A stretch of 62,007 nt of DNA. Origin: Mucilaginibacter sp. GTDB lineage: Bacteria > Bacteroidota > Bacteroidia > Sphingobacteriales > Sphingobacteriaceae. Below, in pieces: positions 17,231-25,308 of this stretch. Position numbers and translations under genes: made by a program. Numbering within the stretch: the first letter of the stretch is position 1; each line of letters starts with the position of its first letter. The stretch covers positions 1-62,007 of the forward strand of contig JAUCSE010000032.1 of assembly GCA_030445275.1 (NCBI GenBank), read 5' to 3'. The notes under the pieces are model-generated. The model was not told where the DNA came from and did not search any database. It worked only from the letters and a program-made list of their open reading frames with translations.

Positions 17231-19537
17231 TTATTTCGATTGAACGATTACCACATCCTTTGTTCTACTGGCAGGTGTTACCTGTAAGTGGGATAACTTT
17301 CCCTTTTCTACATGTCCCTCCACAATGGTATTGCCGGGCGCATGGAGCTTAAAATCGGCAGTCCAGTCAGATGGCCAGGCCGGAGTCAGTTGTATCCGCT
17401 GGTTATCACATTGCATCAGCATATTTTGAAGTGTGATCATACCCGATCCGCCATTGTCAAGGTCGGGTATCCAATCATGCCCGGCCTTCCAAAACCACTG
17501 AAAATGCTCATCGCCGTAATTGGTAAATTCGGCGGTGGCTGCCTTTTTTGCTACTTCGGTAAGGCCAAGTATCGACGCTTCTGTACCGTCTTGTCCCCAA
17601 CACACATTTTCCGAAAAACGTTTTGCAGCAAATGTGTTTTGCGCCAGTTCGAGATCCGGTTTTCCAACACCATAAATACGGTACGGAAATGCGGTATAAA
17701 GCTCGGGGTTTTCGCTGTTAGCTGTTTTGTCGTATTTTTCTGCAGGAAGTATCACGGTTGTTCCGTCAGCATCTCCTGCACCCAATGGCGGTGTCTTGCC
17801 CTTAACGGTCTTACCCATCGGGATAGGAGGCAGTTCGCGAAGCACACGCGACCAGTTATCCCGCTGTGATCCTGTAGTCATTTCGTGCGGAAGCGCCAGT
17901 AAACGGGGTATAACGCTCATTAGGCCGGCAATATCTGGCGTTGGGTTTGCCGCATTAAGCTGGTAGGTTTCTAACGATTGCGTCGGATACATATAAATTT
18001 TACCTTTAGCATCTTTTTGCCAATGTTTGCCATAATAGGTTATGATGGCGTCGGCAAATGGCACCATCGACGACTTTGCAAATGCCTTATCACCATAAAA
18101 ATCATATTGATCAAGCATTTCGGCTATTACTTCAAGCGTACCTTGTATGTGATAGCGCTGCCAACGGCTCTGTATCTCATTTGTGGGATTGTTTATTCCA
18201 AAATCAGTTACCTTTGGCGTACCCCAAAAGTCCATTGTTTCGGGATAGCTTGCGCCATCATGGTTATAGTACAAAAAGTTTCGGGCCTTGGCAAAGTCAA
18301 GGTGGTTTATGTACATATCGAACCAGGGTTTCAGCAGGTCGTTGTCGCCGGTCATAACCAGTGGCCAGTAGAGTAAGCGGTTATTCTGGTTCCAATAGCA
18401 ATTGCCCCAATCGCGAAAATCAGGGTCATGATCGGTTTTACTTTGTTTAGCTCCTTCAGCCATATCATGCCCTACCGTGAACAAACCGCCGTTAAATTTA
18501 ACGGCCGACTCGCCGCGCGAGGATGCCGCCATCATATAACGCTGCATGGCATAGCCATGTGATACTTTCTGCGCGTCCTCGGTTCCTGTCACATGTATCC
18601 AGCTGCGGTTCCAGAAATCGGCCCACCACTGTTCATGCGATTGACGTAAATTGCGTATGTCGTACCCTGAAACAGTATTAGCAAGGGCATTAATCTTGCT
18701 ACTCCAGCTGGCGGGCGAAACTGATTTAGTATCCGTTAGCGCCACAATATCAAGCCGCAACTGGCGTCCCGCCTTGGCTGATTTTAGGGAGCGGTCATCC
18801 TGCTTTACAAGGCCGGGGCCGGTTATCATCGCGCCAAAGCAACGCTGATAAAGCGGATCAGGAAATTTAGCCTGTAAGCTTTCCAGGTGTTGCTGCTTTA
18901 ATGTATACGGATAAAAACTATCGGCATTATAATGACACCACACCAAGCGATTTTGGTTAACAGGAAAAACAAGGTCGGGTTTTAGTTTTGGCTGGCGGTT
19001 GCCGCTCATGACTGATGAAAAATCAGATCCGCTTGCTGAAAACTCTCCTACAGGTTGAATTTTGCGCCAAGTTTCAAATCCGGCATTCAGCGTACCCGCG
19101 CTGGCCATATCTGCCTGTACATGTATAACGGGATGGTTGGCATCAATCCAAACCAATATTTTGTTGTTGCCACGTTTAATTTCAACTGTACCGCTTTCAA
19201 CCAACAACGCTTGTGTAAACCCTACGGTGTCAGCAAATGGTGCTGGTGATAATTTTATGCGAACGCGACCAAGTTTAATAAGGCTACCGGTTTCTGCCCA
19301 GGCATCGGCCTTAGCAATAAGTAGTACAATATCACCGTTTTTTTCCGTCCAAACATTGGCGGCAATGTCTCCGTTACCTAAAGGCATGGAGTCGTTTTCG
19401 TTATTACCTAAGGCTTGCCACGCGACATCATTAGATGCAGCCGCCAAGGTAGCAGGTAGCCGTGTGACCTGGGCTTGTGATGTAAAGCTTTTTGTTAAAA
19501 GCAAAATAAGTAATAATGGTAAAAATTGTCTGTTCAT
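17231..19537 (-). CDS. DUF5703-type glycoside hydrolase (GH95/GH65-like alpha-toroid)
   Basis: A 768-residue secreted protein with signal peptide (FLPLLLILLLTKSFTSQAQ). The N-terminal ~250 residues resemble the DUF5703 beta-sandwich (WQALGNNENDSMPLGNGDI, VLLIAKADAWAETGSLIKLG). The centre and C-terminal parts look like an (alpha/alpha)6 barrel with GH95-like features (RWQRYHIQGTLEVIAEMLDQ, GTEASILGLTEVAKKA, TPAWPSDWTADFKLHAPGNT). Such proteins are usually annotated as alpha-L-fucosidase-like or uncharacterised hydrolases; substrate and catalytic residues cannot be assigned here. It stands alone with its own terminator, without a SusCD pair next to it. Confidence 0.85.
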   Translation of the reverse strand: MNRQFLPLLLILLLTKSFTSQAQVTRLPATLAAASNDVAWQALGNNENDSMPLGNGDIAANVWTEKNGDIVLLIAKADAWAETGSLIKLGRVRIKLSPAPFADTVGFTQALLVESGTVEIKRGNNKILVWIDANHPVIHVQADMASAGTLNAGFETWRKIQPVGEFSASGSDFSSVMSGNRQPKLKPDLVFPVNQNRLVWCHYNADSFYPYTLKQQHLESLQAKFPDPLYQRCFGAMITGPGLVKQDDRSLKSAKAGRQLRLDIVALTDTKSVSPASWSSKINALANTVSGYDIRNLRQSHEQWWADFWNRSWIHVTGTEDAQKVSHGYAMQRYMMAASSRGESAVKFNGGLFTVGHDMAEGAKQSKTDHDPDFRDWGNCYWNQNNRLLYWPLVMTGDNDLLKPWFDMYINHLDFAKARNFLYYNHDGASYPETMDFWGTPKVTDFGINNPTNEIQSRWQRYHIQGTLEVIAEMLDQYDFYGDKAFAKSSMVPFADAIITYYGKHWQKDAKGKIYMYPTQSLETYQLNAANPTPDIAGLMSVIPRLLALPHEMTTGSQRDNWSRVLRELPPIPMGKTVKGKTPPLGAGDADGTTVILPAEKYDKTANSENPELYTAFPYRIYGVGKPDLELAQNTFAAKRFSENVCWGQDGTEASILGLTEVAKKAATAEFTNYGDEHFQWFWKAGHDWIPDLDNGGSGMITLQNMLMQCDNQRIQLTPAWPSDWTADFKLHAPGNTIVEGHVEKGKLSHLQVTPASRTKDVVIVQSK

Positions 19538-20115
19538 GGCTTATAAAGGTTGGAAAAAATGAAGGAGTTTATAAAAAAAAGAGGTAACGTGCAGATGAGC
19601 TGTACCCAATATCTTAACACATACTGACGGTTTAAGCAAGATGATTGTTCTGTTTTATGCATATCGAATTAAGGTTTTGGTAATTAATTAGCTTTTACAA
19701 TTGTAATTGATGTTACGAAGAAATAACAATAGATTAATAAGATATTAAAAAATGAATAATCGGTATAAAATTGGCACGGCACCATATGCCATCAATGGTT
19801 AAAAGAGATGCTATCACGCCGCGTTTCTGAACAAATGAAAGAGTTTGCTGATGATGATAGGTAAAACTTCAAATTGCTGAGGATCCTAATAAATACCGCG
19901 CCATTAAAAGTGGAAATAATGCACCTCTAAAAGAAGAAATCATGTCAATAACATCTTATGATGTCACACTTATGGTTAAACAAATTATAAGTGTGAAGTT
20001 TTTCATCACAGCTGCTTGCAAATTCAGCCGGCAAGTGGCTGAATTTACAACTTATAGATGTTAGCGTCAATAAAGCAGGAAATAGAAATTGCATGAATAA
20101 ATTAACCGATTGGTT
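19538..20115. other. Intergenic stretch with no complete gene
   Basis: Upstream region of the DUF5703 hydrolase followed by A/T-rich DNA. It contains an orphan copy of the mobile-segment terminal repeat (19943-19965), followed by a 9-bp inverted repeat CACACTTAT / ATAAGTGTG (19965-19973 / 19987-19995). Short fragments of open frame around 19805-19930 were not recognisable. Confidence 0.6.
19943..19969 (+). repeat. Orphan copy of the terminal repeat found at 1234 and 3285
   Basis: The 23 bases from TGTCAATAACATC through ATGATGTC (19943-19965) are identical to the left end at 1234, and ACAC follows where the others have TCACA. By its orientation the interior of any element would lie to the right, towards the glxA / VOC / doxX genes. 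No partner end was found in the window. Confidence 0.6.
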
Positions 20116-20415
20116 TTATATTTTATTTGACTTTCCGAGCAGGCCTTTTTCTTCTAATGCTTTTCTTAACAGAGGAATGGAACCTTTTCCAAAGCCGTGA
20201 AATTTCAGAATTTCTTTTTCAGAATACAGCGAAAGCTCATTCAACGTAAAAATGCCATGATGCGCTAATGCTCTTCTTGCGGGTACATAAAGTAACGAAA
20301 GAAATCCATCAAGAGGTTTTCTTTCCTTTTCACATATCGGACAGGTAGGGAAATTTGCGTTTTTTTTAATTCATGCCCTTTTTTACATACTTTTAAAGTT
20401 CCTTTTGTTGTTTAC
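20116..20415 (-). pseudogene. Small RNAP alpha-CTD-like protein with zinc-ribbon, degraded
   Basis: The minus strand reads FPTCPICEKERKPLDGFLSL, then RALAHHGIFTLNELSLYSEK and ILKFHGFGKGSIPLLRKALE, ending at 20116. This is the Bacteroidota family of small proteins that join a CxxC zinc-ribbon to a helix-hairpin-helix domain like the C-terminal domain of RNA polymerase alpha. The N-terminal part (LKVCKKGHELKK) is in another frame, separated by a run of eight A residues where nine would keep the frame, and no ATG is present upstream. The gene is therefore both frameshifted and missing its start. If the A-run is a sequence error, the missing start still argues for a remnant. Confidence 0.65.
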
Positions 20416-20447
20416 AGCGGGCTATATTTTGTGAGGTCACTTTACGA

Positions 20448-21422
20448 TCACCGCGGCCTGCTTATGTACTTACTCTTGTATTCAACCGGTGTCATGCCGG
20501 TTATCCGTTTGAAAACTTCCCTGAATGTCGGAACATCACTGTACCCGACATCCAGCATGATTTCCATGATCGGTTTTCTCCCGATTTCCAATTGTTTCTT
20601 TGCAGCTTCTATTTTCACGCGTTGTATATATTCCGCCACCGTGTTTCGTGTGCCTTTCTTAAACCTTCGCTCAAAGGTTCTGCGGGTTAGACCGAAGCGG
20701 GATGCCAGTTCATCGACAGAGAATTTCTCCGGGTAGTTTTGTTCGATGAACTCCTGCGATTTGATGATCACTTCATCTCCGTGATCTTTCCGGCCGTTGA
20801 ATATGATAAATGGGGATTGCGTGTTTCGATCCAGGTCAACTACAAAATATTTTGCTGTATGGATCGCAATCTCCCTTCCGGCGTATTTTTCTACCAGATG
20901 CAGCAAAAGGCTCCACCAGGTATTATTTCCCCCACTGGAATAGAGACCATTCTGATCTGTAACGGCTTTCTCATCCACCAGCGTTACCGAAGCATAATGA
21001 TGCCTGAATTCATTCGCATACAGCCAGTGGGTAGTGCATTGCCTGCCCTTAAGCAATCCGGAAAAAGCCAATAAAAAGGCTCCGGTACAAAGGCTGGCAA
21101 CTTCTGCGCCACTTCTGTATTGTTCGTTGATCCAACTTACATAATTGATATTAGTAGTGGTGGCTGTAAATATATCGCCGGATAATGCAGGGATAATGAT
21201 CAGGTTCGTGTTTTTGATGTCGTTTATCATCACGTCAGGATGGATTGAAAATAACCCGCCGTTCAGCTTAACTTCTCCTTCAAAGCCCACCACCTGTACA
21301 TTGAACAAGGGGGCCTTACCTGACTTTTTCAAAAACTCATTCACCATAACAAATACATACCTCGAATCTGCTACAGATGCAAGTACCGCGTTCTTCAGCG
21401 CCAATATGGAAATATCGATCAT
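20448..21422 (-). CDS. GlxA-family regulator: DJ-1/PfpI-like domain plus AraC DNA-binding domain
   Basis: The N-terminal ~200 residues are a DJ-1/PfpI-like amidotransferase-fold domain (VMINDIKNTNLIIIPALSGD, then SLCTGAFLLAFSGLLKGRQC with the cysteine at the nucleophile elbow, TTHW). The C-terminal ~100 residues are an AraC-type pair of helix-turn-helix motifs (LASRFGLTRRTFERRFKKG, IMLDVGYSDVPTFREVFKRI). The start at 21422 (MIDISILALKN) is preferred; 21461 would add 13 residues. It is divergent to the VOC and doxX genes and is the obvious candidate regulator for them. Confidence 0.92.
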   Translation of the reverse strand: MIDISILALKNAVLASVADSRYVFVMVNEFLKKSGKAPLFNVQVVGFEGEVKLNGGLFSIHPDVMINDIKNTNLIIIPALSGDIFTATTTNINYVSWINEQYRSGAEVASLCTGAFLLAFSGLLKGRQCTTHWLYANEFRHHYASVTLVDEKAVTDQNGLYSSGGNNTWWSLLLHLVEKYAGREIAIHTAKYFVVDLDRNTQSPFIIFNGRKDHGDEVIIKSQEFIEQNYPEKFSVDELASRFGLTRRTFERRFKKGTRNTVAEYIQRVKIEAAKKQLEIGRKPIMEIMLDVGYSDVPTFREVFKRITGMTPVEYKSKYISRPR

Positions 21423-21506
21423 CTGGCAAATGTAAATGAAATATTTGTCGCAATTGCCCACTAAAGAATGCCGTATTCACACACCCACAATATGATATTC
21501 AATCTA

Positions 21507-21514
21507 TAGTTTTG
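21507..21514 (+). promoter_or_regulatory. Candidate -7 promoter box TAGTTTTG
   Basis: Matches the Bacteroidota -7 consensus TAnnTTTG and lies 24 bp before the VOC gene start, in the 77-116 bp divergent region shared with glxA. No clear -33 box was seen. Confidence 0.35.
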
Positions 21515-21538
21515 CTGCCGAACTAAATCCAACTTAAA

Positions 21539-21970
21539 ATGCTTAGAACAAATTTTTACTTACACTTCATGGGGAATACGGAGGAGGCCATGAATTTTTA
21601 CAAATCTGTATTTGGAGGAGACTTTGAGTCCTTTATGCGTTATTCGGATGTTCCGGGCGGCGAAAAAATGCCAGCCCATAACCAAAAGAAGATCATGCAT
21701 GCAGCTTTACCCATTTCCGCGGGACAAATGATCATGGCCACTGATACCCTGGAATCGATGGAACGTGGTGTTATATTTGGCAATAACTATCATATTTCCC
21801 TTGACGCGGAAAGCGAAGCTGAAGTAGACCAAGTATTTGCCGCCCTTTCTGCCGGTGGTACGATAGAAGTACCCTTAAATAAAACCTTCTGGGGTGCGTA
21901 CTTCGGCATGTTTGCCGATAAATTCGGCGTTCAATGGATGATCAATTATACATATCCTAAAAAACCTTAA
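21539..21970 (+). CDS. PhnB-like VOC-family protein
   Basis: A 143-residue single-domain protein of the PhnB / 3-demethylubiquinone-methyltransferase-like VOC group (FYLHFMGNTEEAMNFYKSVF, MIMATDTLESM, FGMFADKFGVQWMINY). It is clearly homologous to the C-terminal half of the fusion protein at 1738-2715. The fold binds small ligands, often through a metal site; no activity can be assigned. It is followed by doxX after 16 bp, so the pair is an operon probably controlled by the divergent GlxA-type regulator. Confidence 0.92.
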   Translation: MLRTNFYLHFMGNTEEAMNFYKSVFGGDFESFMRYSDVPGGEKMPAHNQKKIMHAALPISAGQMIMATDTLESMERGVIFGNNYHISLDAESEAEVDQVFAALSAGGTIEVPLNKTFWGAYFGMFADKFGVQWMINYTYPKKP

Positions 21971-21986
21971 TCATAGAAATATAAAA

Positions 21987-22379
21987 ATGGAAACACAAAC
22001 GATTATTTCAAAACCAGTATGGTGGGCAGGAACTATCTTAAAAGGGCTGGTATGCCTTTTTTTATTGCTCGATGCGATTATGAAAGTGATCAAGAGCTCA
22101 CCATCTGTTGAAGGTACAAAGCAACTCGGCCTGCCCGAAAATTGTATTCAATTTCTTGGAATTTATTTACTCATCAGTACTGTTCTTTACATTTATCCAA
22201 GAACTGTAGTATTGGGATTTCTTTTTCTCTTTGCTTATTTAGGTGCGGCAGTTGCTATTACTTATCGGGCAAATGTTGGCGGACATTCCTATATTTTTCC
22301 GATCGCGTTTGCGATTTTTATTTTGCTGGCAGAGTTTCTGCGAAATACAGCGGTGAGAAATATGATACCACTTATATAG
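21987..22379 (+). CDS. DoxX-family integral membrane protein
   Basis: A 130-residue protein with four hydrophobic helices (AGTILKGLVCLFLLLDAIMK, IQFLGIYLLISTVLYI, VLGFLFLFAYLGAAVAITY, IAFAIFILLAEFL). The pattern GNxxGG-like HSYIFPIAFAIF before the last helix is typical of DoxX-like proteins. In other bacteria DoxX relatives are linked to redox or thiol stress; the role here is unknown. An inactivated relative is the third gene of the arsR operon at 1351-1724, again next to a PhnB-like domain. Confidence 0.88.
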   Translation: METQTIISKPVWWAGTILKGLVCLFLLLDAIMKVIKSSPSVEGTKQLGLPENCIQFLGIYLLISTVLYIYPRTVVLGFLFLFAYLGAAVAITYRANVGGHSYIFPIAFAIFILLAEFLRNTAVRNMIPLI

Positions 22380-22389
22380 ATCTGTACGT

Positions 22390-22606
22390 ATGTCATTTCA
22401 AGCCTATATTGATAACATTAAGATAAAAACGGGAAAAACGCCCGCTGACTTTAAAAAATTGGCCGAACAAAAGGGCCTTCTGGAAAACGGACAGCTAAAG
22501 GCGAAATAAAAGCAGGCCAGGTTACCAGTTGGATGAAGGAAGGTTTGATCTGAGGCACGGCCATGCAATGGCTATTTATGCCACACTTAAAGGGAAAATA
22601 GAATAA
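22390..22606 (+). pseudogene. DUF4287-family small protein with two frameshifts
   Basis: The frame starts MSFQAYIDNIKIKTGKTPAD and ends at a TAA after GQLKAK. Shifting frame gives GEIKAGQVTSWMKEG, and a second shift gives LRHGHAMAIYATLKGK and a stop at 22604-22606. Together they rebuild a typical ~70-residue DUF4287 protein, a function-unknown family. It starts 11 bp after doxX. Confidence 0.7.
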
Positions 22607-22823
22607 TAATTTCGGTTCAATGCCTATACTTTTACGGGTGCGTTGTGTGTCCGGCCTTCTCAATGCCGCGCAGCTTTCAATTCGCTGCTACTGTTTTCGC
22701 GACATATTATTGTATATAAAGGATTTTTCATCACCAATTGTTACAACAGGAATTGTTATAGTTGGCCATTTGGTGAGCCGTAATGGCACCATCATTAATC
22801 AATTCCCCATCGTAAGGTATTTA
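22607..22823. other. Short intergenic stretch between convergent genes
   Basis: No gene, terminator hairpin or repeat end was recognised here. The G+C content is similar to its surroundings. Confidence 0.4.
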
Positions 22824-23471
22824 TTAACCAAATTGCAAGGTGCCAAAAAATTCAGGTAGATGAAAATCTGGATCTGCACTTTTGATAGCATTCCAGGTCA
22901 AAAAATGCGGATCGGGTAAGTCATCGCCACATTTAAAAAAATTACCCCGGCCATCTTTTTTATTAAACGAACTTAAATTCGAATAAGCAAACACTTCAGT
23001 TGGTATAGCCAGGGTTATTTGCCATTCGAAATTTGTAGCGGCCGATTCATCGGCCGTCTTAATCAAGATAGTTCTTTTAATTTTATTAATGATATTTACG
23101 GGAAGGTGTTCTCTGGGTGTCCTGCCTGATCCGTAACCCATCAGGCAAATACCAAAACAATTGAATTCCAGGTTATAGTATTCCCTTTCGTGGCCAAAAG
23201 AAACAAAAAACTCAACGCAATTATCTTTATATACCGGATCGTTTGTTTTATACATATTGGTTTTAAGAATATCTTCATTCACATAAAATTTCAGAAAGAT
23301 GGCGCGGCCACAATGAGCGATGGAGAAATTTGTTTGGCAATTAATCTCAAGTTTAGCCCAGGGGGCAATATCGATTTGATGTGTTGGCAATGAATCCATT
23401 AGCTTGGATACGTCTTCAATAATAATGTTTTGGCTTACCTGATTAACTAATGGTATATGTATAGTTTTCAT
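22824..23471 (-). CDS. CBM9-like carbohydrate-binding protein
   Basis: A 215-residue beta-sandwich protein of the family-9-like carbohydrate-binding type (WAKLEINCQTNFSIAHCGRA, PVYKDNCVEFFVSFG, YYNLEFNCFGICLMGYGSGR, WQITLAIPTEVF, DPHFLTWNAI). It lacks any recognisable signal peptide, which is odd for a protein downstream of a susCD pair. Either it acts in the cytoplasm or the N-terminus is incomplete. It is the last gene of the amino-sugar locus, ~240 bp after susD and behind a stem-loop, so it may be expressed at a different level. I judge the family assignment likely and the substrate unknown. Confidence 0.75.
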   Translation of the reverse strand: MKTIHIPLVNQVSQNIIIEDVSKLMDSLPTHQIDIAPWAKLEINCQTNFSIAHCGRAIFLKFYVNEDILKTNMYKTNDPVYKDNCVEFFVSFGHEREYYNLEFNCFGICLMGYGSGRTPREHLPVNIINKIKRTILIKTADESAATNFEWQITLAIPTEVFAYSNLSSFNKKDGRGNFFKCGDDLPDPHFLTWNAIKSADPDFHLPEFFGTLQFG

Positions 23472-23663
23472 TAAATATGCTGTAGAAGTTTATTTCCCAT
23501 TTTGAATTGAGTGAAGAAAAGACTTTGGTATAGGGAAGGAAACCACGTAACGGAACATGGCCGATGTAACATCGTGCCTTACATAGGTAAAATGGCTCGT
23601 TCCTGTTCAATGATTTTTATGTGTGGCTTTTAACCATTCATATCCGCTATATTCATTCAGGAG

Positions 23664-23697
23664 ATAGGGTGCCAGGGAAAATCAATCGGCACCCTAT
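23664..23697 (-). other. Stem-loop after susD of the amino-sugar locus
   Basis: ATAGGGTGCC and GGCACCCTAT form a perfect 10-bp stem with a 14-nt loop, 13 bp after the susD stop. No T-run follows on the minus strand, so it may be an RNA-stability or processing element rather than a terminator. Stem-loops occupy the same place after the other two susD genes. Confidence 0.55.
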
Positions 23698-23709
23698 TCC
23701 CGAATAAGA

Positions 23710-25284
23710 TTAGTAACCTGGATTTTGTGTTAGCGTGGCATCTTTGTTTAAGTTGATCTCGCTTTGCGGGATCGGCAATAGTGAATTATAAAGCTGGATC
23801 GTGGTATTTTCCAGGATGTTTAATTTTTTAACACGATCCAGCAGTGTTCCGGTTCTCACTAATGTCATTCGGCGGTTTTCTTCTCCAATTAATTCCCTGG
23901 CGCGTTCATCCAAAATAAAATCCATTGTAATGTCAGAGGCGGTTACCGAAGAAGCTTGTGCTCTGTTTCGCAAAACGTTGATGCTTATTGCTGCCTGGTC
24001 TGGATGACCAAGTTTAAATTGTGCCTCTGCAAGTAAGAGATAGGTCTCGCCCAGGCGCATCATGATCAAATCTTTATAATCGCCTGTACCATTGATGTCG
24101 TTTGGTAGAAAGAAATTCCATTTGGTGGTGTATGGAACAATACGAAATAAGGTATCAGCTGGAGTTGCGATTACTTTTTGACCATATTTAGGATTTGTTG
24201 GATCATTATAATAAAAATTACGACGAAGGCTATACGGAGAATTCCGCATGTCATTACCAGCATACAAGTGATTGATCAACCATGGGCTAAGGCGCAACCT
24301 GCCCAGGCCGCGGCCACCTAATGAGTCGCAAATCAGTATCCCGCTAAGCTGGTAAGAAGCCGGTACCCAAACGCGCCTGTGCTGGTCAAAACTTGAAGAG
24401 CCTCCCGGAACGTTATATTGCTGTTCTTCAACCCAAATGGCTTCTTTATTGCCTTCTCTGCGGCGTTGATTGCCATAAATAAACATGTCAGAAAAAGGAT
24501 CTCCTGGCAAGCTGGCTTTAATCCCGTATCTTGCTGTTGTAATTGAGAACTTACCACTGTTAATTACCTTCAGCAGTTGAATTTGAGCAAGGTCCGGCCG
24601 TCCTTCACGCAAGTAAACTTCACCAAGCAATTGCTGCGCAGCTTCAACGCTAATTCGTCCCGGCAGTTTCACTGCGTCGATATTGGGAAGATTGGCTGCA
24701 GCAAATACCAGGTCGTTATTAATAAAGTTATTCAAAGTATCTAAGGGGGCCCGGACAAAGTCTGTTTTCGCTGCCGTTATGGGTTGAGAAATGAGTGGAA
24801 CACTTCCCCATAAGGTAACCAGGAAATTATAGGCGTAAGCTCTGAAGAACTTGGCCTGGGCTAGGAATGAATTGCGGCCAACTGGGGTAAGCGGTGTTGA
24901 ACTATCAGATGCTCCCTTGATAATTTGGTTGGCATTGGTAATGACCCGGTACGCCCATGTCCAGTAATACAACGCAGCCGGATCCTGCGAGTTCAGCGTA
25001 GCATAATTATGATAAGGGTATTCTTCTCCGTTTCCGTTGGCATCTATACATACATCGGTTCCAACCTGGAAAATACATAACAAGGATTGTGTTGATTGCA
25101 TGGTGTATTGTTCACGCACCGATTCCTGAAGGCCCGCGATTGCCGCGTCCAACCCAAGCGAATCTTTAAGCGTAACCGTGGGCGCATAAGCCGAATCTGA
25201 TTTTTCATCCAGGAAAGTCTTTTTACAAGAGGTTAAACCAAGTGTGGTCAATATAAAGAGTAATAATATATGAAGCTTTTTCAT
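23710..25284 (-). CDS. SusD/RagB-family lipoprotein of the amino-sugar locus
   Basis: A 524-residue outer-membrane lipoprotein with signal LLLFILTTLGLTSC and a lipobox cysteine followed by KK. The SusD fold is recognisable from LAQAKFFRAYAYNFLVTLWG, MMRLGETYLLLAEAQFKLG and the C-terminal LLPIPQSEINLNKDATLTQN ending in PGY. It should bind the glycan and hand it to the adjacent SusC (start 24 bp after the susC stop). It belongs to a different branch from the SusD proteins of the two sigma loci, which have the TEWGHRWLDLKR motif instead of RELIGEENRRMTLVRTG. Confidence 0.95.
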   Translation of the reverse strand: MKKLHILLLFILTTLGLTSCKKTFLDEKSDSAYAPTVTLKDSLGLDAAIAGLQESVREQYTMQSTQSLLCIFQVGTDVCIDANGNGEEYPYHNYATLNSQDPAALYYWTWAYRVITNANQIIKGASDSSTPLTPVGRNSFLAQAKFFRAYAYNFLVTLWGSVPLISQPITAAKTDFVRAPLDTLNNFINNDLVFAAANLPNIDAVKLPGRISVEAAQQLLGEVYLREGRPDLAQIQLLKVINSGKFSITTARYGIKASLPGDPFSDMFIYGNQRRREGNKEAIWVEEQQYNVPGGSSSFDQHRRVWVPASYQLSGILICDSLGGRGLGRLRLSPWLINHLYAGNDMRNSPYSLRRNFYYNDPTNPKYGQKVIATPADTLFRIVPYTTKWNFFLPNDINGTGDYKDLIMMRLGETYLLLAEAQFKLGHPDQAAISINVLRNRAQASSVTASDITMDFILDERARELIGEENRRMTLVRTGTLLDRVKKLNILENTTIQLYNSLLPIPQSEINLNKDATLTQNPGY

Positions 25285-25308
25285 TGTTTTATAATTTAGA
25301 AGTTCTTT

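Noticed and set aside
17312..18376. Several plus-strand open frames across the DUF5703 hydrolase
   Set aside because: Antisense shadows of a 768-codon gene; compositions such as Cys- and Pro-rich strings are not credible proteins.
17231..19537. Assigning the DUF5703 hydrolase to the amino-sugar locus
   Set aside because: It is more than 3 kb away, separated by unrelated and convergent genes, and has no GTACGTAC palindrome upstream.
22607..22823. Open stretches resembling a lost permease gene
   Set aside because: Only short frames are present and no segment could be matched to a family with any confidence.
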